From: Aplidium turbinatum
Lineage: Eukaryota; Chordata; Ascidiacea; Aplousobranchia; Polyclinidae
Length of the DNA: 64,000 bases
Assembly: GCA_918807975.1 (NCBI GenBank)
Contig: OU964928.1
Location: 2,542,001-2,606,000, forward strand
Direction: 5' to 3'
Part shown: positions 1 through 11,115 of the stretch, in pieces
Layout of the letters: each line of letters opens with the position of its first letter
Numbering within the stretch: position 1 is the stretch's first letter
Translations under genes and position numbers: made by a program
Notes under the pieces: generated by a model
Seen by the model: only the letters and a program-made list of their open reading frames with translations
Databases searched by the model: none
Told to the model about the DNA's origin: nothing

Positions 1-40
1 TAACTTGCACCAGTAGAACGCATCATGTCATTTAACTAAA

Positions 41-70
41 TGCCTGGTGAACAGCCTCATTCAATTTTCA
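41..70. repeat. Short dispersed repeat, copy 1
   Basis: About 30 bases here (cctggtgaacagcctcattc and what follows) recur almost unchanged at 5390-5418. Family unknown. The flanking sequence does not match, so only this core is shared. Confidence 0.5.
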
Positions 71-109
71 ACAGTTCTTGTTGCTTTATTCCTTTTAAAG
101 ATCAACATG

Positions 110-317
110 CAGGGCCGTTGAAAAAATAATTTGGGCCCGGTACCAATGCGATTCTCAGACCACAAGTTAAGACACTGCTAAGAAAAACGTAGCCTACCCT
201 ATCCAAACGTACCCTATCTATTGGTTTCTTCAAATTTCTCTCTTCTTGAAAGGTTGCAAACCCCTAAAATTATTCCTGACCCGGATCTAAAAGTAGGCTA
301 CCTCTGGAAACCCCTGG
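110..317. mobile_element. Possible hAT-like MITE (cagggccgtt family), copy 1
   Basis: The block opens with cagggccgttgaaaaaataa, runs through a gcccggtacca motif and ends near aacccctgg. A related block with the same order of motifs lies at 54674-54893. No convincing target duplication is seen, so the edges are approximate. Confidence 0.4.
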
Positions 318-345
318 CAACGTAAATGCCACGTATAACCTAATG

Positions 346-595
346 CAGCGGTTCTTAACATTTTTGCCTTGTCGGCACTACCTTGAAATTACCAACCAGT
401 TTTTGCAGCCCCTCTTAGGATTGGCTGAAAAGTAATAGACGCCTACAGTTCGAAATTTTTGTTGAAACCTGGTAAAAACAACTTTGCTTATTACGTCTTA
501 TTATAACAAACCTTGATAATTCAGCATCCCCGCTCCGCCTAGGCACAGGTCTCGCACCCCTTAGTGGTGCGTGCACCCCTAGTTAAGAACCCCTG
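346..595. mobile_element. hAT MITE with terminal inverted repeats
   Basis: A 250-bp non-coding element. The left end cagcggttcttaac and the right end gttaagaacccctg are inverted copies matching at 13 of 14 bases. They are flanked by degenerate 8-bp direct repeats, acctaatg (338-345) and gcctagtg (596-603), matching at 6 of 8. An 8-bp duplication and a CAG...CTG terminus are typical of the hAT superfamily. The decayed duplication suggests an old insertion. Confidence 0.75.
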
Positions 596-969
596 GCCTA
601 GTGTGTGTAGTTATACCGCACATTCTTTATCCTCGACAGTAAATATGGACCAAGAATGGCTTACTTGTCCTGTTGGTTGGGCAGGCGCGTTCATTTACAT
701 TGGATTTCAAAGGCACGTATTCAAACAGACAAATGCAATTCTCCAAGCAATCCGTGTCACGGAAGGTAGTCACCATGGCAAAGAAAACCGGAATAAACCA
801 GTTTAAGAAAATGAGAAGTTTTGTATTCCGCTTTTGCAAAACAATCAAGATCCAAGATTGCAATCTAGAAGAAAGCAATACAACAGAGCTTTGGTAGAAA
901 GTTCACTCAGTTGTAGCCTATCACTGACATATAAAAGCTATTAACTTTGAAGAACGTTGTATTCTAGCA
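596..969. other. Unassigned spacer
   Basis: I see no gene, repeat or structured RNA in this spacer between two hAT elements. The short open frames here overlap one another on both strands and have no recognisable motif. Confidence 0.6.
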
Positions 970-2184
970 CAGCGTGGTCCAACTACAGGCTCGTGGGCCG
1001 CATGCGGCCCGCGGATAGAGTTTTTGCGGCCCGCGAGCTTTCACAGTATTGATTTAATTTGTATTTATGTTACAGAAAGTAATTTCAATTATAACAAGTA
1101 TATATATAGCCTATAGCATTTGGATAAAAAGTGTCAAAAATTTAATTCAAACTTGTAGACAGCAGGGCTTATACTGTTTCAACCTAATCAGGCCTCGTCA
1201 GTACAACTGGACTTCTTAAAGGCTGATATGTACCTAGTGTTCCGGACGTTTTTGTTTCCTTTAAATATTCATTTCTTTGGTCTTCGGAAGGAAATACTAT
1301 TATTTTTTCAAACAGAACAATTGGGTGAAACACAAATGTACGAAACTCAGTTATGCGACAAAAACTTCCTGTGCAATCTTGCTTTCCTTACAGACAAGAC
1401 AATGCACTTCAATATGTTAAACCTAAATTTGCAGGGGCGAAAGCAAACTATTTCAAATTTAGTTGGACACATTGAAGCTTTCCAGAGGAAACTGCGCCTT
1501 TTTGCTATATGCTTGAAAAATAACGATCTTTCACACTTTGATTCTTTGCATGCACTTGTGGTAGATGATTATGAAGTAGAATGCTCCCGGTTTGTGAAAG
1601 ATATTAAGGATTTATCTTGTGAATTTGAGAATAGATTTAAAGATTTTGATAGATTAAAATCTAATCTCCATTTGTATAACAATCCTATGGATGTTAATAT
1701 GGAAACACAGCTACCAGAACTTCAGCTCGAACTCTGCGAGCTTCAGTGCAACCAATTCTTGCTGTCAAGGAAAAATGAAACCTCAGAGTGCTTCTGGAAA
1801 TTAGTCAGCAAGGATAGATTTCCCAAACTGAAAAACTTTGCATTAACAATGCACTCAATGTTTGGAAGCACATATATGCGTGAGAATACATTTTCTAAAA
1901 TGAAGCAAGTCAAGTCTAAAAACAGAAATCGAATGATAGACAAAACACTGGAAGATAGTCTCTAACTTGCTACCACTAACCTTGAAATTGATGTAGAAAC
2001 GATAGTATCAGAGAAACTTCGACCACAGGCATCTCACTGATAGAGATTTGCAATAAATTTCTATTTGCTATTGTTTAACAATTTCGATTACGCACTCACT
2101 ATCATTTTATTGGAAATGGTCCGCAGTTGTCACGTTTTTGTCAAGTGGTCCGTAGCCTAAGTCAAAAGTAGTTGGACCACGCTG
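970..2184 (+). mobile_element. hAT transposon, internally shortened, with 17-bp perfect TIRs
   Basis: The left end cagcgtggtccaactac (970-986) and right end gtagttggaccacgctg (2168-2184) are perfect 17-bp inverted repeats. The flanks are ttctagca (962-969) and ttcgagca (2185-2192), an 8-bp target duplication with one mismatch. Inside is the C-terminal part of a hAT transposase (1228-1965). At 1.2 kb the element is far shorter than an autonomous hAT, so the N-terminal BED finger and most of the catalytic domain have been lost. Subterminal CG-rich motifs (gcggcccgcgg) sit just inside the left end. Confidence 0.9.
1228..1965 (+). pseudogene. hAT transposase C-terminal remnant (GTF2IRD2/ZBED-type)
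   Basis: A 245-codon open frame; transposase-like sequence begins near the internal Met at 1336. It resembles the C-terminal half of hAT transposases of the type domesticated in vertebrate GTF2IRD2 and EPM2AIP1: a motif EAFQRKLRLF in the middle and a terminal block MFGSTYMRENTFSKMK followed by SKNRNRMIDKTLEDSL, the hAT dimerisation region. The coding sense continues past the stop in another frame (a stretch resembling LEIDVETIVSEKLRPQ), so at least one frame break is present. The N-terminal zinc finger and first catalytic Asp are absent. Not expected to be active; assignment rests on motif recognition. Confidence 0.8.
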
Positions 2185-2395
2185 TTCGAGCACACAATCA
2201 CAGATTAGTTGTTAGGTTGCTGGTTTGAATTTTTATCCTTGGTTTTCTCAGTTTGAGGCTGAAAATTCAAACCAACAGCCGATTGTTGTTTCTTAATGTC
2301 AGCAGCTAAACCCTTTTTATTTACTGAAGTAGTGTGCCTGCTTCTGCACACCCGCGTGTACGAAGTATCAACGTCAAAGGTTTCAACAGTGAAAA

Positions 2396-2445
2396 AGGTC
2401 ATCATCATCATCAGAATAATAATAAATCATCATCATCATCATAAA
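2396..2445. repeat. CAT/AAT trinucleotide microsatellite
   Basis: Two runs of cat units (about 2399-2411 and 2429-2442) are separated by an aataata stretch. This is a simple repeat with no further structure. Confidence 0.8.
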
Positions 2446-3150
2446 GGTCAAACAATAACAAAGGTTTAGTTTAAAAGTTGGTACTTTTTCAAATCATTTG
2501 GGTGTCATTTGACAAAGGAAATCTGCATACGGTGGCATCACTTATGGTTTGCGTTAGGAGTGATCAAATAAAATTTGGACCACAAATAGTATTTGTGATG
2601 TAAAAGTTGGTTTGACAGCCTATAAGTTACTTTGACGCCAGATATACTGTAGCCTACATGCCAGTTAGTTTTCTACAAGGAGGTGTGTCTCTGACTCTCT
2701 TAGCCACGCTCTTTGCTACAGTCTATTCATTGGAATTAAAGATGGCGCAGGATACTGTAAAACTTTTTTTTTCAGATTACTCACCTTTTAAGATGGTTTC
2801 TCTTTACATTTTTGCTGCATCTTCTGTTTCCTATCGTAGTGTTACTCAGTCCTGACACATTGCGGTGGATTTGAAACAGGCTTCTTTGTAGTGACTGGAT
2901 CAATAAGCCAATGCTCAGAGGAATCACTGCAAGTGTTCTAAAAGTTAGTCCAATAATGAGCCACAAACAACAACCATCAATAGATAAATTACTACACTTT
3001 GAAAATTCATTGAAAAAAGCAAAACTTTACCAAAACTATCAAATGTTTCTCGGCAGCCGATTTGTAGCAAGAACTGACAGCGATGTTTCGCTCATGAAGC
3101 TGGGCTCGTCAGTATCACACCGTATTCTTGCCATTATTTTGTATTACTGC
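2446..3150. other. Unassigned spacer
   Basis: I see nothing that I can name. Several overlapping short open frames on both strands carry no known motif or good splice-site pair. Confidence 0.5.
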
Positions 3151-3590
3151 TCGCTGTACTAGTGAGTTCTCAGCAGTGCTGTATTCGAGGGTATATGACG
3201 GTATACGCAGTATACTTTCTGCTTTTTCGAGCAACTATAGTAGCCTATGCCCTCTGGTTTTCCAGAGAGAGTGCTTATGTTATCCTTACTGATTCTTGAC
3301 AATTACTAACTAACTACTTAACCATTTCAGGACCAATGGTATACAGGTGTACCATGAACTTAATTCCGTACCGAGGTACAAAAACAGGTACAAAAACAAT
3401 TTTGTTCCTCTCGTCCAATTTTGATGTTGATAATTCATGTTATAGTAGAATAAAGATTAGTGTTTTGCAAGTTGTGTATTATTTATCATTTTGGCAAATG
3501 TGACAGTATACCCTGTGCTTTTTTTACGAATACAGCACTGGTTCTCAGCCTTGTGCTGAGAGCCGGGAAGAACGCTCCTTTCTTCACAAA
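3151..3590 (+). repeat. Dispersed repeat R1, copy 1, split by a MITE
   Basis: Flanks of the MITE at 3174-3540 form one unit running tgctcgctgtactagtgag, then the cagccttgtgctgagagccg block and cctttcttcaca. The uninterrupted unit is seen at 14121-14195, and a more diverged reverse copy at 7737-7805. Function and class unknown; no tRNA-like or terminal repeat structure is visible. Confidence 0.65.
3174..3540. mobile_element. hAT MITE inserted in repeat R1
   Basis: A 367-bp element with perfect 14-bp TIRs: cagtgctgtattcg at the left and cgaatacagcactg at the right. It is flanked by a perfect 8-bp duplication gttctcag (3166-3173 and 3541-3548). The empty site is recovered by comparison with the R1 copy at 14121-14195. 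The interior contains several gtatac palindromes. Non-coding, so it would have depended on a transposase supplied elsewhere. Confidence 0.9.
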
Positions 3591-3619
3591 TGCATAAATA
3601 TTGCTAATTTACCACTCAC

Positions 3620-3822
3620 CCAGAAACATAATTTCATAAATGTTTCTCAGCGCAAACCAGACGTAGAAAGCATTAGCACCGTCATTGTAATTGTATGAAC
3701 TTATAGGTGAGTGGCCAATTAGTCCTGTTGTTGAGATGATTAGTCGAATTGTGTTTGAGACGAAGTGTGCAATTACAACATTGACGGCGAAAATGTTGGT
3801 AACTTTTCGGCGCAAATTTGCC
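3620..3822 (-). CDS. Orphan exon of a rhodopsin-like GPCR (TM2 to TM3 region)
   Basis: The minus strand encodes about 67 residues reading ANLRRKVTNIFAVNVVIAHF, then a second hydrophobic run IRLIISTTGLIG, a polar loop and YVWFALRNIYEIMFL. This has the look of intracellular loop 1, TM2, extracellular loop 1 and the start of TM3 of a rhodopsin-class receptor (compare the usual VTNIFIVNLAIAD). The low end is a good donor, G|GTGAGT at 3620/3619. The high end could be an AAG acceptor at 3825-3823; an in-frame stop lies just beyond it. I could not find matching TM1 or TM4-TM7 exons nearby, so it may be part of a gene with long introns or a relic of a receptor duplication. Confidence 0.35.
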
Positions 3823-4389
3823 CTTCAAAATACAAAAATTGTAGTTAATTGGACTTGAAAAGACAAGTTGCCAAGGATAAAGTCGGTTTTGACTAGAGGA
3901 ATGCATTAATAAACAGACAAACAGCACTACCACAGTACCACAGGCTATTACTATAGTTGTTTACACAAAGACTATCTACAGCATATTGCAATCGCTCATA
4001 GGCCTACTGCCGGACATTTTCAGTAAAAAGAAAATAATAAACTCCATCGTCATTTTTTTAAGCCCATTTTGAAAGATTGCATTATTCAGGTTCTTTTTTC
4101 CCGTTAAATACAGTGTACCTCCAAGTTATAAAACAATAGGCTATATCCTCAGTAGCTTAAGCTAACACCTAAAACCATCATTTTAACCTGACACATAATA
4201 AAGCAGTAGGCCTAATACAGTATATTGACTAACTCGTAAACATAATGAAGCAGAGTTTATTGGTATATCATTTTAAACGTTCAATGACTTTCAATAGCAG
4301 GATCACGAATATAACCAGCACTTCATAACAGTAGGACTATTTATAAACTTTAGTGTTAAAGCTGTGTCTGTGTATTGCAAATAAGTTTC

Positions 4390-4525
4390 TCAATCCAGCA
4401 GTGGGAACCTATTGGACAAGCACACGGGTAGTCTAAGTCTTGCTCCACGTGTACCCCTAAGAATATCTCTGGAAATCTTCTTGTAAACCCCTGAGGGTTT
4501 GCGCACTCCAGGTTGAGAACCTCTG
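4390..4525. mobile_element. Truncated hAT-like fragment
   Basis: The right edge aggttgagaacctctg looks like the end of a hAT MITE (its inverse is cagaggttctcaacc). The opposite end is only vaguely matched by cagtgggaacc near 4401, and no 8-bp duplication is seen. Confidence 0.35.
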
Positions 4526-5389
4526 CTTTAGGAGACTAGCTCCACACCATATTGCGAGGCGGCAGAAGTGTACGTACTTATTTGATTAAACCTGTTGGGT
4601 CTTAACCTACTTGGTCCCAACAAAGCTAAATACGAAGAAGGGTTTGTCGACTCCATTCCAGTTTGCACGAGTGGACTATGTCTCCTTCAACGCCTTGCTA
4701 AGGTGCCTGGAAGAACAACCTGCTAACCATAACATCTTTTACTTCCTTGTCCATAAGGCACCAAGCAGGTGCATGGTATGTCCACAGCACAAAGCTACCT
4801 TTATCTGGCTTACCATGACCAGCCCTAACCTTTGAAAATCTGTCTCCTGCAATAATAGGAAAAGGATTCTGGTAACTATCGCTGACTTTCACTTTATTCA
4901 AATCTTTTCAAGAAAGAGCACACTTTTTCGACGAAACGTCGCTTTACACAATGGTCAATCCGCCGAAAAGCACCGTCAGTTTTTCGTCGTTGTGGGCGGC
5001 ACGACTCGATTAATTCATCGTTTTGAGCTTCGAGCGCTGTCCAGTAAATACTTAGTCTGTGCACTCGAATTAAGTTAGCCTACTAGAAATCGAAGACTCG
5101 GTGGCTTCATCTTGAATGCTCCGCCGCTTTTGCCACATCTTAACAGTTTTTTTTTCTTGTAGATTTAATCAGAAGGGACTTAAAAGCTGAACAGAGTTTG
5201 TTCATGTCGACATGTCTATTATTGTAATTCATAAACCACATCCTTAACCGTTTACCTGTACAGAAACATAGCCAAGCACAAAAATCCATGCAGTGGAAGG
5301 CATACTATTGCAAGTATAAACGTCACTATTCTGTGGGTGCTCTGGTCCAACTCACACTGATAAGGTTCAACAGACCTATTCATTTTTCA

Positions 5390-5418
5390 CCTGGTGAACA
5401 GCCTCATTCAATTTTCAG
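5390..5418. repeat. Short dispersed repeat, copy 2
   Basis: Partner of the stretch at 41-70; about 28 of 30 bases are shared, including tggtgaacagcctcattcaa. Confidence 0.5.
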
Positions 5419-6032
5419 CATCATCAGAAAAAAATATGGCAATGACCTATTCATTTTTAGTTTTTTAAAAGTTATGTCACTGCAATTCAATTGGCGCAAA
5501 CATGTAGGGAACGATAAAGTAAACACACGAATTTTACACCAACAAAAGTAAAGATGACAAAACCAAAAAGTTTAAAATATGCATCGATAAAACAGTGTTT
5601 GAAAAACATAATCTTAAAAATGCACAGCCACCAAACACTGCAAAGCTAATTATTCATCAGTGGCGAACGGTGACCATTTTTTTTTTGGATATTCAATTTT
5701 CGTCATCAGGCTTTAAACACACTTGGTTTGCAGTTTGCTCAATAGCTGTTTAGACCATATCAAAATAAACTAATGTAAAACAAAGAATCACTGTGAAAAT
5801 CATGGATGTGTTTGAAAGTTTCTAAAAAATGTGAACACCCAAAAAAATGATCACTATATGCCACTGGTATTCATAAGTAAGATGGTAGAGCTGCAGTTAC
5901 ATAGGTTACAGGGATTAGGTGAAATGGTTGTTCATAAACAAGCAGCAGAAGCACTAGCAGCTAGAGAAAGAGGACAAATATAAAATGTTCAGTTTTTGTG
6001 CTAATGACTTAATTTAACGGCATAGGCTATAG

Positions 6033-6666
6033 AAGGGGTTCCCAACCTGGGGGTCATGGCCCCCTAGTGGGCCATGAGCCTTTTTCAAGGGGGCCTAGGA
6101 AAAATTAAAAAATAATAATTTTTTTAATTTATTATCTCTAAGTCCACTCCAACACTATATAACAAAAGAAATAAATTAAAATTTAATAAAAAACTAGTCG
6201 GCTACATTTTTCCCAAATCTTCATAAAATGGTCTTTAATTCCCGGTTGTTTCAAAAATAATAACATAAGATTTCTATGTAAAGTTGTAAACAGTTGCAGC
6301 TGCTGTGAGTCTAATAAACTTCACTGAACTTCTGAAGACAAAGCAGCGCAGTGTCTTGGATATTTAATATGGCATGCGACTTGCTCGTTCCACCACCAAA
6401 CCAGCCATTAAAACAGTGGCAGCAAAGGAAAGCTCAACCATCACATTAACTGCATAGGCTATGCAATAACCAATTAATGTAGCCTACTATCATGTTTAGT
6501 GTGTGTTGTATTTATATCATTCTAACTACCGGTTACGGTAAAAACAATTTTTTTAAATTAAAATGACGTTTCTTAATCTTTTTAAAAGGTTAAAAAAAAT
6601 AGGGGGCCATTGATTTTTCAACATTTTTAAAGGGGGCCACGGTGTGAAAAAGGTTGGGAACCCCTG
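6033..6666. mobile_element. hAT MITE, 634 bp, perfect target duplication
   Basis: Ends aaggggttcccaacct (6033-6048) and aggttgggaacccctg (6651-6666) are inverted repeats matching at 15 of 16 bases. Flanking ggctatag occurs at both sides (6025-6032 and 6667-6674), a perfect 8-bp duplication. Subterminal motifs gggggccatgg and agggggccacgg repeat in opposite orientation. The AT-rich interior is non-coding. Confidence 0.92.
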
Positions 6667-6674
6667 GGCTATAG

Positions 6675-8360
6675 GCTACTTGAAGATGGGCACAGATATT
6701 AGCATCTTTAATACTTTCGACCCACTGTATTTATTGTGAGCTAAATTTTCTACCACAGAGCATAAATCTGGATACCACAAAATGCAAGAAGGTTCGTGTA
6801 TCAAATTTTAAAAGTTTTTTTTACCCTTCACTAAAGTATTTTACTTTCCCTTGCTTAGCCGATGCAATACATGAGTTTAAGCTGCTTGGAGATTTCCTTA
6901 AACGAACATTTCCTGGTTTGTGAGCCTACAGTAGGTCTTTACTCTTTATAAACTTGTTTTTGCAGTGACCTAATTTTCTCAAATCGTTTTACGTCTTTCC
7001 ACCGTCTTATAGTTTCCACTAATGATTTTTCTCTGCATCCCAGCATTATAATGGGAGTAGAAGGCCATTATATTTTCATTATAAGTAAATTTGAAAAAAA
7101 ATTCTGTAAATTTAAAATAGTGGATTTATATTATTATAAGTGGATTTGAAACATTTTCAAAATAGAAACAGAAAGTAATTGTCAGAGTTTATTTAAAAAG
7201 TATATTCAATATAAATGCAAAACAAAGCTTTTAAATTATTTATTTAGACAGCATAGGATTATATCAGAAACTATGTTCAATCTGGGTTCATTGTTGTATG
7301 AAAATAAACCAAAGCGACCGGAAGGTGAATTAAAGGTAGCCTGCTAAATATTTGCCGTTTTTTATTTAACCTTTCTGATCCTATTCAAATACTATATTTT
7401 GATTCCATTGGAATGAGCAGTCCAATGTTTACACAACCAGATGCGGTTAGTCAAACTGTCGAAGAGAAGCCACACGACTTCTTTCGCACAGAACCACAGA
7501 TCTCAACCACCTGCTGCATTTCCAGCTCTAAGAGTTAGCAAGCAACTTGTGACATGAAATGGAGACGCCCATTTATGCCAACCACGCAAACCATCACGAA
7601 AACTGTGCAGACCAAACCAAAGAGCTTATTACTGAAAGTGCTTATACAGTAAGTCACATTTGAATAAAATAAATTCACAACATTTTGAAAGTGATTACTG
7701 AAACAACAACTGAATACTGAAAATTGTGAGAAAGGAGAGCGTTCGTTCTGGCTATCAGCACAAGGCTGAGTAAGCTATTTACTAGTAAAGCGAGCAATTG
7801 CGATTCAATAAACTTAAGTTTGGGTGGTCATTGGGATTATTATCTTCTCCAGCAAAGTGTCGCTCACCATGACAAAACGCTTCCTCAGAGCGAATAACAT
7901 ACAAATTAATATTTACTGACATTGTGTTACATATTCAAATGACATTTCATAAATATTTGGTTGCATTCAGTGGCTATATATTTTAAACAAACTCTTTATT
8001 TCAAATGTTGAAATATTTTCCCCCCTCCCCAACAGTTGCTTTTTCTCTCCTATTTTATTTTTCTACCTCCGTTACTGACCAAAACGATGGAAATATGCTA
8101 CCGACACAGTAGGCTAAACATTTTCACCATCTTGATGGGCTGGCTTCATGCCAATTTTAGCACAGTTGAAAACGTTCCTGCAGGCTAATTCAATTTCCTA
8201 AACCCTACCACAATATAGCTATTTATTGCTCATGGCTACAACAGCACTGGCTACCAACCGCTTTTCCAACTTTCATACATCTTGTTGATACTTGTGTGTT
8301 GTCCCTATTAACAAGGTTGCCAATTTATCGAACTTTTATTATTGTGTAGACTTGTTTAGA
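6675..8360. other. AT-rich spacer
   Basis: About 1.7 kb with no supported gene or open frame of note. The only recognisable item is the reverse copy of repeat R1 at 7737-7805. Confidence 0.55.
7737..7805 (-). repeat. Dispersed repeat R1, copy 2 (reverse, diverged)
   Basis: Read on the minus strand it gives ttgctcgctttactagtaa, then cagccttgtgctgatagcc and gaacgctc, matching the R1 order seen at 3151-3590 and 14121-14195 with many substitutions and a small insertion. Confidence 0.5.
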
Positions 8361-8612
8361 ACTTAAACTATATAATCTACGAACGTTTTCGGCCATATAC
8401 ATGTTAGCCCTTTTCAAGTAACGAAAAACAGTTTCTTTAGCCTATTTAAAAAGGGCTAACAGGTGTATGGCCGAAAACGTTCGTAGTTTATAGTTTATGT
8501 TCAGTTTAATGTATTATGTTAAATGCCGTGTGGTTGCTTGGTTTTGTCTGTGTACGGTTGAAGAAAGTCACCTCTTTACCAGAATTGTTTGGAACTTTAT
8601 ACTGAAATTTCA
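8361..8612. repeat. Long foldback element FB, copy 1
   Basis: The inner arm ctacgaacgttttcggccat followed by a ctaac/gttag-gccctttt block at 8377-8421 is repeated in inverse at about 8446-8490. The right side continues with an outer arm (gccgtgtggttgcttggttt at about 8525-8544) that lacks its left partner here. The same parts in other combinations occur at 12386-12646 and 48150-48345, so the three are differently deleted copies of one foldback family. Confidence 0.8.
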
Positions 8613-8797
8613 TGACCAGAAACTTGTGGAATAATGTCATGGCCAAGCAACGGTGTTTTAAACTCTCGCTGTGAAGTCAAGCAACACGTGGGTGACGTGG
8701 CAAGGCAGCTCTTCAATGACAAACACCAAGTGTGTAAAATAGCATGAACCCTTCGCTTGTCTCTCTGTAGACTGCGTCAGTCTTAAAACGTAAATAT

Positions 8798-9394
8798 CAG
8801 GGGTCTCCACTCCCCAACCACCGGGTCGAGAGAAGGTTGCTACCCGGTCGCACGAACACTCGATCAAAATGGCGGTCAAGGTTGCAGATTGGTTGAAAGT
8901 ATGTCCTTAGTCATAAAAAATTCATTACAGTGGAACCAACTGCAATCATTCCCTTACATTCTTAAAACGTATGAATCTTACCCATGATCTGCGGTATATC
9001 TATCAAAGCAGTGACGGATCCAGGGAGAGGGCACTTAGTCACATGCTCCCCAAAAACAAGTAAAAAACACGTAAAAAATTGTCCAGACTCCACAGCCTTA
9101 GTAAAATTTCTAGCTCGCTTCACTCGCTCCATCATCTGTTGTTAACCTCACTACTGGTGGCACTGACAATGCGCGGTTTCGGCAATGAGTTGAAGGAATA
9201 TAGTAGCCAACCGGTGAAGTTATTAAGGGTCTCCCAAAAATCAAGATACTGATAACTTGAAGTATGTTTAAACCGCTATAAAAGATAAACCCATAGCCTA
9301 AGTAAATGTCAAGCATCGTTTTTCCTATTACCGGTCCGTGAAGCTACTTTCATTTTTAAACCTATCCGTAATAGAAACAGGTTGGGGACCGGTG
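8798..9394. mobile_element. Probable hAT MITE, about 600 bp
   Basis: The left end reads caggggtctccactcccc, and the right end ggttggggaccggtg is its approximate inverse. Flanks gtaaatat (8790-8797) and gtctatat (9395-9402) match at 6 of 8 bases, consistent with an old 8-bp duplication. Non-coding; short open frames across it are accidental. Confidence 0.6.
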
Positions 9395-9985
9395 GTCTAT
9401 ATGACCTCATCTTGTTTAACTGACTTCCGTTTTTTTTTGCTACGTAAATGTCTGTTTGGTGAGATCGAATAAGAAATGTGTTGAAAGGCAGCCGGTTTGC
9501 TGGACTTATGTCGGATAGAAGAATAGTTTCATTAATTACAAAAGCTCTGATTAACGAAGTTCGTTTGAAGAACTACGGACAAGGAATCAATTTACAAAAA
9601 AAAAATCCGTAAGAACAATAATGATAAAAATCGATTAAAAATAACAAAATAAAAATGAACATCAAAAGCTGATACTCCAACTTGCTAACAAAGAATAGCA
9701 ACGCGAGATGCGATTGTCCAAATACCACGTCGTAATTGTACTTTCGTTACATAAATATAAAAAGTTATTCATTTTTAAAGCATTTGCATTTTAAAGACAT
9801 AGGCTATAGTTTTATTTGCACCATTGTTTGTAACCAGGTTTCTACCATAAGTACGGCTCCGATAACAACGATTTCAACAAAGATGATCCATTTGAAAAAC
9901 TAGGCTTTTCAAAAAAAGCTTCTATGTTTGTTACTGCCATACTATGACATAACTGTACCAGGCCGATCCTAAATACTTCGTACGT
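9395..9985. other. Unassigned AT-rich spacer
   Basis: I see no gene, repeat or signal here. Confidence 0.55.
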
Positions 9986-9987
9986 TG

Positions 9988-10350
9988 GAGCTTCTGTAGA
10001 GAGTTTGTCTTGTTGAACCATAGGCATACGAAGCCGAGCAACGTGATCACGTTTCACATAATCAAGTTTATTACATTTACAGAAACACAAAACTACGCAG
10101 CAAATTAAGCATTCTACATCACAACAACATATATACAAATTAACTACGGTACATCTGAATAAAATACAATGGTTTACTAAATCTATAAACAGGAAAAAAC
10201 ATAAACTGAACAGTAGGCCTACTTCTGACTAGCTCAAACTCAACAATATAGGCTCTACGAGAACTATGTAGTTTTGTGTTTCTGTAAATATAATGAACTT
10301 GAATATGTTAAACTTGATCACGTTGCTCGGCGTCGTATGCCTATGTTGAA
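9988..10350. repeat. Foldback repeat of the F3 family (about 80-bp arms)
   Basis: The left arm (about 10017-10095) contains ccataggcatacgaagccga, gcaacgtgatcac and acagaaacacaaaactac. The right arm (about 10266-10347) is its inverse with roughly 10 substitutions. The spacer is about 170 bp. The left outer flank (ttctgtagagagtttgtctt) recurs at 18004, 19750 and 46990, so the element belongs to a dispersed family. The minus-strand open frames at 9842-10138 and 10229-10507 are products of this repeat, not genes. Confidence 0.75.
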
Positions 10351-11115
10351 CTTCATGCGTTGCAGTACACAAAATTGTAAGCAATAGAAACCCACTGAAC
10401 ACCACGACGTCAACTAAACGTTGCACCCTGGCCACAAGTGTAAAAAACTCAAGAAGATTGGAAAAAGCCTCTATAAACGGTGGATAGATATCTTTGTTAT
10501 AAAACACTTCATCGACGCAAAACTCTTCGTCTGTTTTGGATAGAGTAGTTCAAAGAAAATGTTATCTTGCTCCCCAAAAACTTGTTTTAATACCATTGCA
10601 ATTCATGTTGAATGACGTTTTTCCCCATCGGTTACTTTTGCCCTTCAAAACTTTTTGTCTAGCTACGTCGCTGGAGTGGTCTCCGTGCAAGATAAACTGT
10701 AAAAGTGATACAAAAATTTGAATATAATCCTGAGGCTGATTGAATAATCTTTTTTCATCACTTAGCGATCATATGTCGTGCTGAAGAAAATATTTGAACA
10801 AAACAGTTGCCTATAGGTGTTTTTTACATGGTGCGGAAAAACGCTTTTCATACAAAACGTTAACTCTTTTTGTAACAAAACGTAAACATCTTGCTAAGGC
10901 AATACATACAGTAACCGTAAAAAGCAAATTTGCAGCAACACAACATATAAAATGGCGACAACAATTAGCTCGTCAGGACAATGCAAATCCGCATCACATC
11001 ACATTTACATGAGAAAACAATGTAAAAAAAATACTAATTGTGTACGTAGGAATACCTAAGTTAATGCTTTTTTATCAAAAGTGTGGACACTTTGTTAGTG
11101 CAGAATACTGAAGCA
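10351..11115. other. Downstream flank of the minus-strand receptor gene
   Basis: This probably includes the 3' untranslated region of the receptor ending at 11116. I do not see a canonical AATAAA signal on the minus strand; a variant ATTAAA lies near 10584-10589. No other gene is evident. Confidence 0.4.

Larger units (their letters stand above)
3823..6024. other. Intergenic stretch with few recognisable features
   Basis: About 2.2 kb with no gene I can support. It holds a probable truncated hAT end near 4390-4525 and the second copy of a 30-bp repeat at 5390-5418. The open frames at 4611-4835 (plus) and 4698-4901 (minus) overlap each other and match nothing I know. Confidence 0.5.

Noticed and set aside
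9842-10138. Minus-strand open frame with a hydrophobic cysteine-rich start
   Set aside because: It lies over one arm of the F3 foldback, and its inverted copy gives the second open frame at 10229-10507. Both are products of the repeat.
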